Assembly: GCA_903945325.1 (NCBI GenBank)
Contig: CAJAVE010000269.1
Span: 1 to 64,000 of the forward strand
Direction: 5' to 3'
Length of the DNA: 64,000 nucleotides
From: an uncultured beta proteobacterium
GTDB taxonomy: Bacteria; Pseudomonadota; Gammaproteobacteria; Burkholderiales; Burkholderiaceae_C
Below, piece by piece: positions 1-11,767 of this stretch (within the stretch, counting starts at the first letter, position 1; every line of letters begins with the position of its first letter). Under the pieces are notes generated by a model. That model ran no database searches. It was not told the origin of the DNA and saw nothing but the letters and a program-made list of their open reading frames with translations. The translations under genes and the position numbers were made by a program.

Positions 1-2658
1 ATTGCTGCCACCTATGGTCAGCATGTCCGTCTCCACCACGCTGGCATCACCCAGCGTGACTTGCTGCGTCTTCATCTCCAGTGCCAAATCCCCACTCAAC
101 TGCACAAAACCAAATACGTCTATTTCTAGCGCACCGCTGGCTTCCAGCATGCTGCCCTTGCTACTGGTCGCAGACAGCTTCAATTCCTTGCCTGCCACTG
201 TGGTGCCAATGGCATGGTCACCGGAAAAGTCAGCGACTGGCTGCCCCGTGGATGAACGGTTATAAGCCAGTGCGACATTGCTGGCCGCAAGCGTGACACC
301 CTGCCAGCCCGATACAGCCACAGTACCCAAAGCCCCCGATAGGCTGGACCACTGGTTGTCAGCATTAGCGGTGTCGGTGAACAGACCCAACACGAAATCA
401 AGACCAGTGGCGCTCAGACCAAAAAAGTCTGGGGTATCAATGCCAACACCGACAGCAGCCGACAGGTCAACTCCCGCAATCCAAATGGGATTGACCGTAC
501 GGGTTGTTTCATCGGCAAGAGTCAGAATGGTGGGCTCACCAGCCCAATGCACTGCCAGGGAACCTGACGCCTGCACAAAACCAGCCAGGCTCAATTGGGC
601 TCCAGTAATGCCAATTTCACGTGTCCCGGCACCCAAGTCAGAGCCAAAGGTGTAGGCATGGCCCGCCGCCGTCATGGCCAAGCCGCTGGCATCACCGGTG
701 GTCTCATTCATGCGCAGAGAAACCTCATCTGCGGAGAGGGAAATTTCACCGCCCAGGCTGGCGTACAAGCCGCCACGCGCTTCGACAATGCGTCCGGCCG
801 AACTGATGGAAAGGCCTAGAGTGGTGTCTTGAACACCGACCACAAAAGTACCCGATTCAACCTGGGCACCCGCAGACTCCGCCACGATGCGCATGGCATC
901 GGCCACCGCGTCACGCTCAAAGTAGAAATTGCCGGACACCGACAACACCTCACCAAGCGACGCGGTCAGCCCAGTTACACCGACAGCCTGCAAATTGCTT
1001 GAAGCGGGGACATCACCAAACGCGTAGCTGAAGTCACCTGCGAACTGCAACACGCGTCCGGTCTGTAACGCACCCGTACGATTGACAACCACCCGAGCCA
1101 AGTCGGCATTGACACTGCCGAAGCCGCCCCCAGACAGGGCCAGACTGCCGGAAGCCTCAAACAACAACCCTTCTGTTGATTGCACCAATCCAAATGCGCC
1201 ATTGACAACACCAACCGACACGCCGCCCGCAACCAATGACGCAGACGCTTCACTGCCAGCAATAACAAAGTCGCTCCCCAACACGGAAACCCCAACAGTG
1301 GCCGTAAGGGACACCGATTGCACCGACCCGGTCAGGGTGCCACTTGCAAGGACGTATTCCCCGCCACTGCCATCACCGTCAAAAACCGAAGAGCCAACAT
1401 TCAGGGCATGCTGACTCAGGTCCAGCAGCGCATCGTTGGCAGCACCCGTCGGCAGATTGCCATAACCCAAGCCGAGGTCCAAGGCCAAATTGGTGCCCTG
1501 TAGTGTCAAACCGTCAATGCCGGTTACCGACGCTCCATCCATCAGGCCTTTGGCCATAACCCAACCGTAGGTAGCACCCGCTGAAGAAGGTTCAACAAAA
1601 GCCAAATCCAGATCAAGATTGCTCAGTGTCAAGCCCTTGCCACCACTGCCCAGGAAGGCCGTCGTGTTTTCAGCGTGCAGGGTCCAGACATTGGTATTGA
1701 TTGGACTGCCACCGTTCGGGCTCAGACTTTCGTCAGCGTCATACCCCAAGGTAAAGGTACCACTGGCGGAGAGTGCACCCGCCAAATCCAGGGTGCCCGC
1801 AAAAGTAACGGGGGCTACATCCTGAAAGTAGTCGAAATTCAACCATTGACCAATTTGATCCCCCGGCTCATTGCCCAATGCGCCCAGGATGTAGCCGATG
1901 GATGGGTCCAGTGTGTGGGCGGTCAACACCAGACTGTTGTTGCCCTGTGTCACCTCGAAATACAGATCCGAGTCAGTTCTCAGGAGACCAGAGCCCACAT
2001 CAAACTTGCCGGTGGCTGAACCAAAGTTCATGACAGTAAAGGACTGCCCGTCGACGGGCTTGAAACCGTCAATCAACTGAATGGAAAGTGTTCCGTCAAG
2101 GATGGCCTGTCCAGTGACATTGAGCTGATCGTAGTGCCCTGCACCATCTCCCGCAGTTGCACCTCCCAGTTCTATCTCCAAAGTTCCACTCGGTGTCTGG
2201 GTGTAGGTCGCAACGGTTACCACACCCGGGGAATGCCCAGGGCTCACCGTGCCGGCATTCAGGAGCGAAAGTGTAGTTTGGGCCTTTCCGCCCAGCACCT
2301 CGTTGGCCGCAACCATCATATTCGCGTTCAAGAAACCGTCACGCGCAGCCATCTGCCCGATGTCAAACAGAACCGCATCCACCGCAAAAGTTTGTGCAGC
2401 GCCAGTCGCCGCAGGGCTGGAAAGCAGCCGGGCAACCAATGGCACTGATATATAGGGGCTGGTATTGACCTGGGACGCCGCGTAGGCTTCGGTCAGACTC
2501 TGGATGTCATTGCGATCCGGCAACAGCGCCAGCTTCAACGGTGCTAAAAGAGGGTCAGCGTTGAGTAGAACGCGTGGTTCCAACGGCTCAATTCGAAAGG
2601 CATCACGACGCAATGCATCACGAATTCGAACAGCCAAAGATCTTTTAATTGGTTTCAT
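1..2658 (-). CDS. Giant LEPR-XLL-type repetitive secreted/surface protein, N-terminal part (C-terminus beyond window)
   Basis: Manual reverse-strand translation from ATG at 2658 is open through position 1 (886 codons): MKPIKRSLAVRIRDALRRDAFRIEPLEPRVLLNADPLLAP... The N-terminal LEPRVLLNADP motif matches the LEPR-XLL family. It is followed by autotransporter-like Gly/Ser/Thr-rich beta repeats (LLNAGTVSPGHSPGVVTVATYTQTPSGTLEIELGG...). Missing from the ORF track because it has no stop inside the window. Confidence 0.85.
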   Translation of the reverse strand, partial: MKPIKRSLAVRIRDALRRDAFRIEPLEPRVLLNADPLLAPLKLALLPDRNDIQSLTEAYAASQVNTSPYISVPLVARLLSSPAATGAAQTFAVDAVLFDIGQMAARDGFLNANMMVAANEVLGGKAQTTLSLLNAGTVSPGHSPGVVTVATYTQTPSGTLEIELGGATAGDGAGHYDQLNVTGQAILDGTLSIQLIDGFKPVDGQSFTVMNFGSATGKFDVGSGLLRTDSDLYFEVTQGNNSLVLTAHTLDPSIGYILGALGNEPGDQIGQWLNFDYFQDVAPVTFAGTLDLAGALSASGTFTLGYDADESLSPNGGSPINTNVWTLHAENTTAFLGSGGKGLTLSNLDLDLAFVEPSSAGATYGWVMAKGLMDGASVTGIDGLTLQGTNLALDLGLGYGNLPTGAANDALLDLSQHALNVGSSVFDGDGSGGEYVLASGTLTGSVQSVSLTATVGVSVLGSDFVIAGSEASASLVAGGVSVGVVNGAFGLVQSTEGLLFEASGSLALSGGGFGSVNADLARVVVNRTGALQTGRVLQFAGDFSYAFGDVPASSNLQAVGVTGLTASLGEVLSVSGNFYFERDAVADAMRIVAESAGAQVESGTFVVGVQDTTLGLSISSAGRIVEARGGLYASLGGEISLSADEVSLRMNETTGDASGLAMTAAGHAYTFGSDLGAGTREIGITGAQLSLAGFVQASGSLAVHWAGEPTILTLADETTRTVNPIWIAGVDLSAAVGVGIDTPDFFGLSATGLDFVLGLFTDTANADNQWSSLSGALGTVAVSGWQGVTLAASNVALAYNRSSTGQPVADFSGDHAIGTTVAGKELKLSATSSKGSMLEASGALEIDVFGFVQLSGDLALEMKTQQVTLGDASVVETDMLTIGGSN

Positions 2659-2970
2659 GATGAAGCCCGCAGGTGAAATTAACTTTTTACGAAAACCATT
2701 GCGCAAGCCAATGCGCCGCCTAAATGCATTCGACTGGAACCGTGGCTCCAATCAAAAAGTGATCATTTACGAGGATCCGGCGTGCCATGAAAAGCCTATT
2801 CGCCCAATTCACGACACTATTGATCCACATCAAGCAGATTTTGGACCAGAAACTGCTGAGTTGCAATCCCTGAAATCCCGCCCCACGGTGGAGCATACGC
2901 CAAGAAATTGGAGGATGTGAGGGCCTGCGCGCTGCCCCGGAATGCCGTTTCATGTCATCGCCGGCGCATT

Positions 2971-3031
2971 GCTATGTTTTTTATAGCTGGTTGCGCAGAT
3001 TCCATATGGCCTAGAGGCCCATTTCATACAT
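2971..3031 (+). repeat. Dispersed Comamonadaceae-type repeat, copy 1 (intergenic)
   Basis: gctatgttttttatagctggttgcgcagattccatatggcctagaggcccattt; matches the copies at 21080, 22841 and 59298. Confidence 0.8.
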
Positions 3032-3200
3032 AAAATGCGGCCCGAAACAGGATAAGGTGCGAAAACTACCCGGCTTTTTTTCACGTATCGCAGGAAATAG
3101 GCTGGGCTATCCGCCCAATGAAGGTGCCCAATGCCGTGTGAAAGGTCCTGGTCGGGGAAACTTCCAGCCAGAGGCCAGGACGATTGCGAATGTCAGCAGA

Positions 3201-3710
3201 TTAACGCCAGCAAGCCGCCACAGCCAGGTCCACCGTGGAGTACTTGCCCGTGTCGTATGACGCAAGCGACTTGCGGCCCGTGTTGGTTAAGGTGAAATTG
3301 CCACAATCGTCAGTGGCGGCACTACCGGTTCGGGTGGCAGTGATGGTGTAGGTGTTGGCGGCTGCACTGACAGTCAGGTTATAGGCCGCCGTGCCCTCGC
3401 CAGGTCTTGGGGAGGTGCGAAAAGACTGAGCTCCCCACAGCGTGTCATCAGTCACTGCAACCGCAGTGGCAGCCGAGGTTTCGTTGTATTTGTAATGCTC
3501 GCTGTAAAACCGTTCCATCCACTGCTGCGCTGCCAGCAATTGGGTCTTCGCGTCACCCCTTCGCCCCTTGGCGATGGACTCGTTGTAACTTGGCAGGGCC
3601 ACGGCGGCCAGAATGCCGATGATGGCCACCACGATCATGACTTCGATCAGGGTGAAGCCTCGGGTCGAACCGGCACACAGGCCCGGCTTGGTACACATTG
3701 AACTGCTCAT
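3201..3710 (-). CDS. pilE: Type IV pilin PilE-like
   Basis: [25 protein letters not shown] prepilin N-terminal signature; last gene of the minor pilin operon. Confidence 0.85.
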   Translation of the reverse strand: MSSSMCTKPGLCAGSTRGFTLIEVMIVVAIIGILAAVALPSYNESIAKGRRGDAKTQLLAAQQWMERFYSEHYKYNETSAATAVAVTDDTLWGAQSFRTSPRPGEGTAAYNLTVSAAANTYTITATRTGSAATDDCGNFTLTNTGRKSLASYDTGKYSTVDLAVAACWR

Positions 3711-6700
3711 TGGTCAGACCTCATTCCTGAAATTTCACGCCATTGCCGACGTGAGGGTACCAAAAATTGTGGCGTTTCAACCAGTTCATTGGCGCCCAAT
3801 GTTGCCCAGGTTCCCTTTTTCCCGGCTATTTTCAACACTACCGTACTTTTTTGATCGGTACTGGTTTTACCAAACGCATACACCGGGGTCGATACGCCGT
3901 CGATCATGACGTCAACTGCACTCAATTGGCCCGTGGGCAAGCCTGTAAGAGGGTTGAAACTGAAATTGCTCGGTATGGCAGCGGGGTCGCAATAGGTCGC
4001 CTGGTCCGGGTTGGGTCTGACAGTCTTGCCTTTGACCTCGCCACCAGCCAGCACCAGACTGCTCAACACCATTTCATTATTCTTGGTGTCGGTTCCGGTG
4101 GTCGCGAGGGCTGGAAAATTGTGGTAATACCCATCATCGGTACTGGCGTTAAATTTCGTATCTCCACCATTGGAAATGAACAGCGCGTTATTGGCTCCCC
4201 TCTTCAAGGTGAATTTGTGCATGGTCGACAAATTGCTATTGGGCAGGGCTCGTGGAGTGGGCGTTGTCCAATTGAACCGGTCGTAGACCGTAATCACCCG
4301 TTGCGTCTTGGTCGCATCCGGGAAATCGGTCGATTCAATAGCCCGACCTGTTCCAAAGTGAACCATGATGCCCCCAAAGCCCGGGGCGCTCAGCACCGGC
4401 GAGGTGGTGATTGAAAGCCGGTCGGTGCCACTCTTGGCTTCAAACAGCGGAATGGGCGTGGTGCCAGACAAAAAGGCCGACTTCCAGTTGGAGGTAGTGG
4501 CACTTGAAACGTCGAACTTCCATACCCGGCCCAACAAGTCAGTGCCATAGACAAGGTCGGCCTTGCCGTCATTATTGGTATCAACCCAGTTCGCACCCAT
4601 CAGTCCGTTTGAACCCTGAGTATCGGTTGGAATCTTGATGTAATGGGTGCCTGCAGTCCAGGTGCCACTGCTGGGGCCGTCGACAAACAGCACATACAGA
4701 TAGGCACGCCCAGCGGTTGAGCCCACGCCATTGGGTACCAAAATGGCGTACTTGTCATTGTTCATGCGCACCACTGGGCTGGCCTGCTTGCTGATCGGGT
4801 GTTTCTGATAGTCACCAATGATGTATCCAAGGTCACTGCTGTCGTCAGAGGTAAACATCCATTTGTAAATGGTACCGGCGTTGCTCTCAGTGAGCGTCGA
4901 GGGTGAAGTGACATCCAACGCAAAAACCGCACGTCCACCTCGCCCCAGGCTACTGAACAAATAGGTTTTCCACAACGCTGACGTGCTGCTGCCCACCAGC
5001 ACGTCACCGGTAAAGGGGCTTCCGTCCATTCCCGACAGGATGGTGGAGCCTTGAGACAAGCTCCTCAGTCGACTCACCATGGGCGACGGCAAATACGACA
5101 GCACTGGCGCACCGGCATCGGTGCCAGTGGCTTTGAAGCCGTGCAGCATCCCGTCGTTGGAGCCCACCCACAGCAGCGAGTCGCGCGCCTTTTGGTCAGT
5201 AATGAAACTGGCATAGGTCGGTGCACCAGTGGGCAAAACGCCCATATTTTCAGCAACAGGGCGCGACTGCAGCCACGGCGACGAATTCACCACCATGCCC
5301 ATCACATTTTCATCGCTGCGCTTGCGCCATATCCCCACCGGTATCTCTTGCGTGCGGTCACCGCGCAGGTAGTTCATTAACTGTTCCCCCTGCGTGGTCG
5401 TCAGCGCACCCGTGCCGGTGCCGAGCAAGGCAGTCGCAAAACCTGTCTCGAAAGTGGTGGTAGTTCGCCAAGCCACCCCGGTATTGCCATCGTTGGTTAT
5501 CACCACTCGATCGGCGGCCGCTACACCTGTCAGCTTTTTGCCGGCATCCCAATCTGGGGTATCCGAAAACTGGCCGCTGCTCAGCAGTTTCTTGGCCTCA
5601 ACCGTTCCGTAAAACTCGTCCTTGTTGAAGTTGGAAATGTATTTGTAGCTCCCCTCTTCAATCGAAGTGCTGGAGGTTGCCGGTGACGAGTTACTCTTGC
5701 CGATAATATTGGACAAGGCTTTGCGCAACTGTTCTTCCAACTGATCCGGGCGGCGAGCCAGGTAGTACCCGTCAGGCGTTCCATCGGGACCGGTTGTTCC
5801 ATCGGCCTTGACGGCGTCCCATGATGCAACGGTGGTTGGCAACGCGACCTCGGTAAAAGTGCCTGTATTGGCTCCGGATGTCACTTTGGTGCTGGAAGTA
5901 AAGTTGCCGTATTTGGCTGCATACCAGAGTGGATCATTGACAACTGCATTCGCAGCGCCAACCATATTAAAGCGCGCAGTCACCGCGAAATTCTTGTCTT
6001 GCACGGCGCAGTAGCCAGCTGCCCCAGTCTTCTCCGGGATCGGGTTGACGTAGCAAGCCCCATCTGCAGCGGTTACCGTGTTGTTGTTCGTACCATCTGC
6101 GTTGGTATTTTTAAATGTGATGAAGGAGTCATAGGTGGTTGCGTTGGTCGCAGTGCGGTATGCGGCAACGCCGCACAAATAGCCATCCCGTCCAGTCAGC
6201 AAGGTGCTTCCATGATTCCAGTGCTGATGCGTCAGGTAGCGGCCATTGGCCGACGCACCGCCCGGTATCTTGGTCACACCGATCACACTGAAGCCGTGCG
6301 TTCCGGCCGCGCCCGAACAGTTGGCCGGGACATCGGTCGTAATTTTGATATCCCACCCGGTAGGGCTTGCCGAGTTGGCAACCAAGTCATATCGCAGAAA
6401 CCCTGTCAAGTCCATGTCGTAATCACCACCGAGCAAGCGGTCATTCCAGGTCAATATGAAGGCACCATGGGTGGCACTGGAACTGATCGACGCAAAGGTC
6501 AAAATGGCACCCGTGTTGTTACTCCACAAACTCTCGGGTGTGATGTAGACATACTTTTTGGGGTTGCTTCCCGGTATCAATACATCGATGCGCGCCGCAC
6601 CGCCGGACAACGATGCCGCCAGGGTCTTGACTTTAAGGGCATCCTGGATGAACTTCAAATCGGGTGGTGGAGTTGTGATGGTGCGAATTTTGGACGTATT

Positions 6701-8575
6701 CGCATACAAAGCAGCGCCCGCCACCTGGTAGGTACCGCCCATGGCAGGCGCCTCCGGGCAGACCCCAGACACGTTCGCCAAAGTCGAAATGGTCTTTCCT
6801 GAGCACGAGTCGCCGAAGCCCGCCGCGACTGACCCCACCGACTTGACGGCACCGGATAAACCCTCGGCATCACCTACCGCGTTGGTATAGCTGGTCAAGG
6901 TGCCTAGCGCTCTGTTGGGTAGCGTTTCAAATGGCGTGTCCGCCTGTCCATCAAAGCTTAAGGCGCTACTAGAAAGCCCCAAGGTGTACATGCGCCGACA
7001 AATGGCGTTGCCGTAATTGGCCTTGCGTACCGTGTTGGAGTTTGACAGCGGGTCTTGCCAAGTCACCACGGGCAGCCCGGTTGCAGCGTCCTTGGTTGTT
7101 GTGGACGGGTTGGTCGACGTGACGCCTGCATAGTACTGCAACGATTGCACCACCATCTCACCAATGGGGTTCCCCCAGGCTGGCAGGTCGCCATCTGTCA
7201 AAGGCGGCTGGCTGGCAGACCCGTTGTAGCTCAGAGAGGTCCGTCCGTAGAGCAAGAAATTATCAATCGCCTTGATCGCACCATTACCGGTTGTTCGCCC
7301 GTCAGGTGAAGGCAAGGTTGTCGCACAGCCGGACGACGGACTATGGCAAAAAACGCCGGTGGATGCATTGATCTCATCCGCAAAGTCACCCATATTTTTG
7401 CGCAGTGCGCCGGCGGTCACGTTCTTGTCGAAACTGCCGGTAATGACCGCAAACTCAGCCCGCGCCGCGCCGCCCGTCTGAGAAAAACCAAACTCTTGCA
7501 ACAGGCCGTAGGGCTTGTAATTGGTGGTGGAATCGGGCGGATAGGCTTGGCAACGTTCGTCTCCAATATAAGAAGCATCACACACCTTGACACGCATGTT
7601 GAGTTCGGGGCCGATAGTCGAGCCATACGTTGCGCCGTCTGTACTGCGCACGGGCAGTGTGGTTTCGTGTGACACCCCGCCGCCGCCCTTATCCGTATCT
7701 TTGTAATAGCGTGCTAGCTTGGCCGAGAATTTGCTGTCGTTGTCAGTCGGCTCATCCTTGAATCGACACACTTGATGCTCAACGGTTCCCCACAGTCGGT
7801 AATTGCCCTTCACCATTCGCATGATGGGTACATTGGTGGACGCATTGTCGTCAGAGGTGCCGGTGTTGCAAACCGTCAAACCCGCATAGACATCGGGGTT
7901 TGCGCCCGTCGTCTTCGTCAGTGCTGCAGTAGTAAACGGGGTGTAGTCGCGGATATCGGTGCCTTTGTAGTACTTGGTGAAGGAGTGCGCGTCATAGTTA
8001 AGCCGTGTGCGCTCCAAAACAGTCAAACTACCCGTGTCAGTACTTCGTTTTCCGCCGTACAGCATTTTGCGCACCACATCAAGACGCGTGGTGGACGCCC
8101 AGTTCAGAAAGTTCCCGCTCCAATGGCTGGAGGCTGACGAACAGGTATACCGACCCCCCGCAATGGTTGCAATCGCCGCCGGATTGAATCGGCCATCCGA
8201 GGTGCTGTAGCTATAGCACTTGGTCGCGTCAAAATACCCGTAATATTTGAATGCCGGTTTGAAATCCGTATCCAACACTCCATCTTCGTCAATATCTTCA
8301 AAATCCGTGTAGATGGGCCCAAACAAAGTGTGGTCCTTGGATGTGGCGAGCATCATCATGGGCTTGGCGCCAGACGATGAAGAAATGTTGGGGGGCACCG
8401 CCGGATACACCGTCGTCGACGTGTAGGGTGGTGCAGCCAACGCCGTTGCCGCAGCCGTAACAAAAAGCGACAGTGCAGCCACCTTCAACAACTTAGGCAA
8501 GTACTTCAAGAGGTTCATGGTGAACTCCAAAGATAAAACAAAAACAGCAACCCGTGCAAACACGGCAATCGTCAT
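3707..8575 (-). CDS. pilY1: PilY1-type type IV pilus tip/biogenesis protein (1622 aa)
   Basis: Length, C-terminal beta-propeller with Ca-binding-like [21 protein letters not shown], and position between pilX and pilE. Confidence 0.88.
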   Translation of the reverse strand: MTIAVFARVAVFVLSLEFTMNLLKYLPKLLKVAALSLFVTAAATALAAPPYTSTTVYPAVPPNISSSSGAKPMMMLATSKDHTLFGPIYTDFEDIDEDGVLDTDFKPAFKYYGYFDATKCYSYSTSDGRFNPAAIATIAGGRYTCSSASSHWSGNFLNWASTTRLDVVRKMLYGGKRSTDTGSLTVLERTRLNYDAHSFTKYYKGTDIRDYTPFTTAALTKTTGANPDVYAGLTVCNTGTSDDNASTNVPIMRMVKGNYRLWGTVEHQVCRFKDEPTDNDSKFSAKLARYYKDTDKGGGGVSHETTLPVRSTDGATYGSTIGPELNMRVKVCDASYIGDERCQAYPPDSTTNYKPYGLLQEFGFSQTGGAARAEFAVITGSFDKNVTAGALRKNMGDFADEINASTGVFCHSPSSGCATTLPSPDGRTTGNGAIKAIDNFLLYGRTSLSYNGSASQPPLTDGDLPAWGNPIGEMVVQSLQYYAGVTSTNPSTTTKDAATGLPVVTWQDPLSNSNTVRKANYGNAICRRMYTLGLSSSALSFDGQADTPFETLPNRALGTLTSYTNAVGDAEGLSGAVKSVGSVAAGFGDSCSGKTISTLANVSGVCPEAPAMGGTYQVAGAALYANTSKIRTITTPPPDLKFIQDALKVKTLAASLSGGAARIDVLIPGSNPKKYVYITPESLWSNNTGAILTFASISSSATHGAFILTWNDRLLGGDYDMDLTGFLRYDLVANSASPTGWDIKITTDVPANCSGAAGTHGFSVIGVTKIPGGASANGRYLTHQHWNHGSTLLTGRDGYLCGVAAYRTATNATTYDSFITFKNTNADGTNNNTVTAADGACYVNPIPEKTGAAGYCAVQDKNFAVTARFNMVGAANAVVNDPLWYAAKYGNFTSSTKVTSGANTGTFTEVALPTTVASWDAVKADGTTGPDGTPDGYYLARRPDQLEEQLRKALSNIIGKSNSSPATSSTSIEEGSYKYISNFNKDEFYGTVEAKKLLSSGQFSDTPDWDAGKKLTGVAAADRVVITNDGNTGVAWRTTTTFETGFATALLGTGTGALTTTQGEQLMNYLRGDRTQEIPVGIWRKRSDENVMGMVVNSSPWLQSRPVAENMGVLPTGAPTYASFITDQKARDSLLWVGSNDGMLHGFKATGTDAGAPVLSYLPSPMVSRLRSLSQGSTILSGMDGSPFTGDVLVGSSTSALWKTYLFSSLGRGGRAVFALDVTSPSTLTESNAGTIYKWMFTSDDSSDLGYIIGDYQKHPISKQASPVVRMNNDKYAILVPNGVGSTAGRAYLYVLFVDGPSSGTWTAGTHYIKIPTDTQGSNGLMGANWVDTNNDGKADLVYGTDLLGRVWKFDVSSATTSNWKSAFLSGTTPIPLFEAKSGTDRLSITTSPVLSAPGFGGIMVHFGTGRAIESTDFPDATKTQRVITVYDRFNWTTPTPRALPNSNLSTMHKFTLKRGANNALFISNGGDTKFNASTDDGYYHNFPALATTGTDTKNNEMVLSSLVLAGGEVKGKTVRPNPDQATYCDPAAIPSNFSFNPLTGLPTGQLSAVDVMIDGVSTPVYAFGKTSTDQKSTVVLKIAGKKGTWATLGANELVETPQFLVPSRRQWREISGMRSDQ

Positions 8576-9360
8576 GAGGCTGAAGGCTTAACGATGCTGA
8601 AATAGGACTGCATCATGACTTCGGTATTGGCCGATGGACCGAAACCCCGCGCCGTAATTCGAAACAAATAGCAGGACATGAGTGGCGTGGTCACTGCTGC
8701 GGCGTTGGTCTGGTCAGCCGCCGCCAAAGCGGCACCCACACCGATGAGTGGCGTCGCACATTGAAAACCCTTGCCGACCAAGGCCGTGTCCTGGGCGGGA
8801 TCACCCAGATACTCGATCAGGTAGTCGGGTTGCTTCAACGGGGGCAGGGGCAGCGCGGGCACACCGGTGTAACGACCCAGGGGGACCGGGCCCTTATAGG
8901 TAGCGCAAGTGGTGCCCGATTTCGTCCACATCCCGCCCTTTGAAGTTGGCCACCAGGGCTCACCTCGGTTGCCGCCGGACGCAGCGGACCACGGCACCGC
9001 ATACTGCGCCGCCGGAACCCAGCACTGGCCGCCAAGACAATCGGAAGTGAATTCACCTGAGCTCACAACACGGTCGTTGGTGCGAAAAACGGAGCCCGTC
9101 CTTGGGCACGCCGGGGTCGCTGGGGGCGGCACAGCGGGGTCAGGATAGAGGTCACGCTCGGCGTCCCGCAGCGCTGCTTCAGCCGCTTGACGGGCGATTT
9201 GGTATTCAGTCTCGTTGCGCGACTGGCGTTCACCCATGGTTGCATTGCGCGAGGCAAAAACTGCAATCGTGGTCAAGGCCAACATGAATATAAGAACAAC
9301 CACCAGAGCAACGCCTGCCTGCCTGGGTGGCACGGATGAAAATTTTGCGGGGTGGATCAT
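8572..9360 (-). CDS. pilX: PilX-like pilus assembly protein
   Basis: N-terminal RQAGVALVVVLIFMLALTTIAVFASRNATMGERQSRNETEYQIARQAAEAALRDAE, typical of PilX. Confidence 0.82.
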   Translation of the reverse strand: MIHPAKFSSVPPRQAGVALVVVLIFMLALTTIAVFASRNATMGERQSRNETEYQIARQAAEAALRDAERDLYPDPAVPPPATPACPRTGSVFRTNDRVVSSGEFTSDCLGGQCWVPAAQYAVPWSAASGGNRGEPWWPTSKGGMWTKSGTTCATYKGPVPLGRYTGVPALPLPPLKQPDYLIEYLGDPAQDTALVGKGFQCATPLIGVGAALAAADQTNAAAVTTPLMSCYLFRITARGFGPSANTEVMMQSYFSIVKPSAS

Positions 9361-9363
9361 GGC

Positions 9364-10359
9364 TTAGGGCAGGTTGAGCAACTGGCTATGATTTTTCATA
9401 GCAAAAACTTGCGAGAAGATGCGGCGCTCGACACCATCCGTAAAGGACGTGCTGACACCATCACAGTCCTGGATCGTGTACGAGGTGGAACCCTGCAATT
9501 TGGCTGCCTGAATGGACCTGGCCAACAGGCACACCCGCACGGACACGACGTTAGGCCAGTCTGTCGCCGTAACACCGTCGGCGCGCTGGAACTTCGATGC
9601 TGCCGTGTCGCTGGCCCGAACCAGGTAGTAAAAGCGCAACTGGTCAATTCCCCCCACCATCGGGTAATACGAATCTGAAGCAGGATTAACCCCATTGCCA
9701 TTGCATGCCAAACTGAAGGTACTGATGCTTTGACCTTCAACCTGGATCGTTGTTGGAAGCAATGTGTAGCGGTTGGATACGAACAGGGGGCTCAATGGTG
9801 TCAACGCAACAGTAGGGTTTTTGCGCGCTGCGTTGACCGGGTCGTTTGCAGAATCTTTGCGTAGACAGTCCGCACGGCTGCCGGCATCCAACCCGTATGA
9901 ATCGTTGGAGTAGCTGTTCAGCACCAGCGTATCGGCATCCACGGTGCCCGTGTGTGCGCCACAGGCTGGGGTGGTGGCTGCAGGCTGGTAGGTTTGTCCC
10001 TTGCATCCAAATACCGGCGCGTTGTAGGCTGCCGGTATGGTGCCAGTCTTCACCGGATTGACATAGGTTTCTACCGTCACAGTAGCCACTGCTGCCGAGC
10101 CAGACACCCGAATCGATGGGTAAAACCCTGCATTCTCAAGGTCGCGCCCCAACACATCCATGGCGTAATGGGCCGTTTCAGTGGCAAAGGCCTTCTCGAA
10201 CAGGGCGCTTTGAGTCTTGCTCGTACTCAGGTAGACATAGGCGGCACCCGCCACGAGAACCATGCTGATGGCCAATGCAACCAGCAACTCCACAAGGCTG
10301 AAGCCACGCACAGCCGATCTATGCATGGGAACAATCGGTACCTGAACACGCGTATTCAT
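9364..10359 (-). CDS. pilW: PilW-like minor pilin
   Basis: RGFSLVELLVALAISMVLVAGAAYVYLSTSKTQ prepilin signature, operon position. Confidence 0.82.
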   Translation of the reverse strand: MNTRVQVPIVPMHRSAVRGFSLVELLVALAISMVLVAGAAYVYLSTSKTQSALFEKAFATETAHYAMDVLGRDLENAGFYPSIRVSGSAAVATVTVETYVNPVKTGTIPAAYNAPVFGCKGQTYQPAATTPACGAHTGTVDADTLVLNSYSNDSYGLDAGSRADCLRKDSANDPVNAARKNPTVALTPLSPLFVSNRYTLLPTTIQVEGQSISTFSLACNGNGVNPASDSYYPMVGGIDQLRFYYLVRASDTAASKFQRADGVTATDWPNVVSVRVCLLARSIQAAKLQGSTSYTIQDCDGVSTSFTDGVERRIFSQVFAMKNHSQLLNLP

Positions 10360-10362
10360 GGC

Positions 10363-11019
10363 TTAAAGAATAAAAGTGAAATTAAGGCAACGCACGCCTG
10401 GCGTGGAGCTGACTGCGGCCACTGTCGGACAGCAGGTGTTCAACGGAACGCCGGTCATGGAGGTGGTGCACTCTGCGCTTTGCCGCAATGGGGTGCCATC
10501 ATCTTTCGTTGTGTCTTTGTCAAACCAGAGGAAAGTGGTGGTCAGGCCATTGGCTCCACTGCCACCAACCAATAGGCTTCCCTGCGGTATGGCGGCACGC
10601 ACTGCAGATCGCATGACCCACAGGTCGTCTGCGGCCCTCTCGGCGGCTGTACAAGACAGCAAAGCCGCTGCAGCAGTCGCAGTTGCGGCCGTCCCGCTGC
10701 AGTCTTTAACCCTTGCCGGAATTGCGGCTTGCTGCGTTGACCATGAAGCCGTGTTGTAAAGGTAGGCAGCCACTTGCGTCGGATTGCTCCTGACCCGATT
10801 GGTCAGATCGTTGTAGAGAAGAGTCATTTTTGAACGCCCTTCAACCCCCAATTGGTACCGGGTCGTCGCACCCAGCAAACCAGCGATCCCCAATAGCGTG
10901 AACGACAGCAACAAAAATGCCACCAATACCTCAATCAATGTTGAACCTTTGACTCGACGCACCGACGAACCACCGAAATGGGAACGACCTTGTCGCTTGG
11001 CTTGTTGTGTCAGGAACAT
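10363..11019 (-). CDS. pilV: PilV-like minor pilin
   Basis: KGSTLIEVLVAFLLLSFTLLGIAGLLGATTRYQ signature, operon position. Confidence 0.82.
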   Translation of the reverse strand: MFLTQQAKRQGRSHFGGSSVRRVKGSTLIEVLVAFLLLSFTLLGIAGLLGATTRYQLGVEGRSKMTLLYNDLTNRVRSNPTQVAAYLYNTASWSTQQAAIPARVKDCSGTAATATAAAALLSCTAAERAADDLWVMRSAVRAAIPQGSLLVGGSGANGLTTTFLWFDKDTTKDDGTPLRQSAECTTSMTGVPLNTCCPTVAAVSSTPGVRCLNFTFIL

Positions 11020-11672
11020 GATGCTGCGTACTCCAAAGTTTTGACGCGACCCGCAAAATCAAGGCAAAACGTCCGGTTGATTTTGTCGCCGGAAGGCGCC
11101 TGGGTATCCACCAAATTGAAACTTGCACCAGTGGAAGAACTGGTGTTACCCCGCGCACTGAAAGTAATTGACCGAGTGCCTGAATTGCCATTCTGGAGGG
11201 AATAACGCGAATCGGAAGCTTCACGCACAAGAACGACTGTTTCAGCTGGAGTCGTTTTCGGGTTGGCGGTTGTTATGCTTGCATCGCAGCTGGGATTCAA
11301 AAAGACGATCCAGCCGACGCCCCATTCATCGCCAGTTGCAGTGCACTTCGGTGTGGCCAGACTGGAGTTGGACGACATGCACATCGTTACACACATATTG
11401 CGGTTGATCGCTTCGGACCGCGAGCGCTGCATCGCCATGGTGAAATCGGCGCTGATACCCCGCATGGCACTGCGTGAGACAAATGTGCCCAAGGCGGGTG
11501 CTGCCAGGGAGGCGATGATTCCCAATACGGCAATCGTCACGAGCAGCTCAATGAGCGTAAAACCGGCGTTTCGATAGGTAATGGGCATCATGACCATGAT
11601 TATGGGCGTAGCCAGGACAATCGTGCGGCCATTGGTCGCACCATGATGGCCGCATGTCGGAGACTTGCTCAC
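11010..11672 (-). CDS. fimT: GspH/FimT-family minor pseudopilin
   Basis: AGFTLIELLVTIAVLGIIASLAAPALGTFV signature, first gene of the minor pilin operon. Confidence 0.8.
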   Translation of the reverse strand: MSKSPTCGHHGATNGRTIVLATPIIMVMMPITYRNAGFTLIELLVTIAVLGIIASLAAPALGTFVSRSAMRGISADFTMAMQRSRSEAINRNMCVTMCMSSNSSLATPKCTATGDEWGVGWIVFLNPSCDASITTANPKTTPAETVVLVREASDSRYSLQNGNSGTRSITFSARGNTSSSTGASFNLVDTQAPSGDKINRTFCLDFAGRVKTLEYAASCS

Positions 11673-11767
11673 TAAAATCCCCTAATGCGCATTTCATCCT
11701 CCGTCCGTCCGCCAGCCCCTTCAGCAGCCGGAGTGCCGTTGCGCTTCTGCCTCTTGCACTGCCGAGC

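Noticed and set aside
9364-9402. Repeat copy at the pilW 3' end (gctatgaaaaatcatagccagttgctcaacc, minus strand)
   Set aside because: Only the 5' palindrome and a short cagttgc stretch resemble the repeat; too weak to list as a feature.
11673-11767. FMN (RFN) riboswitch upstream of the rib operon
   Set aside because: The gap between fimT and ribD is under 100 bp and shows no RFN-like conserved blocks; other rib gene junctions overlap or are too short.
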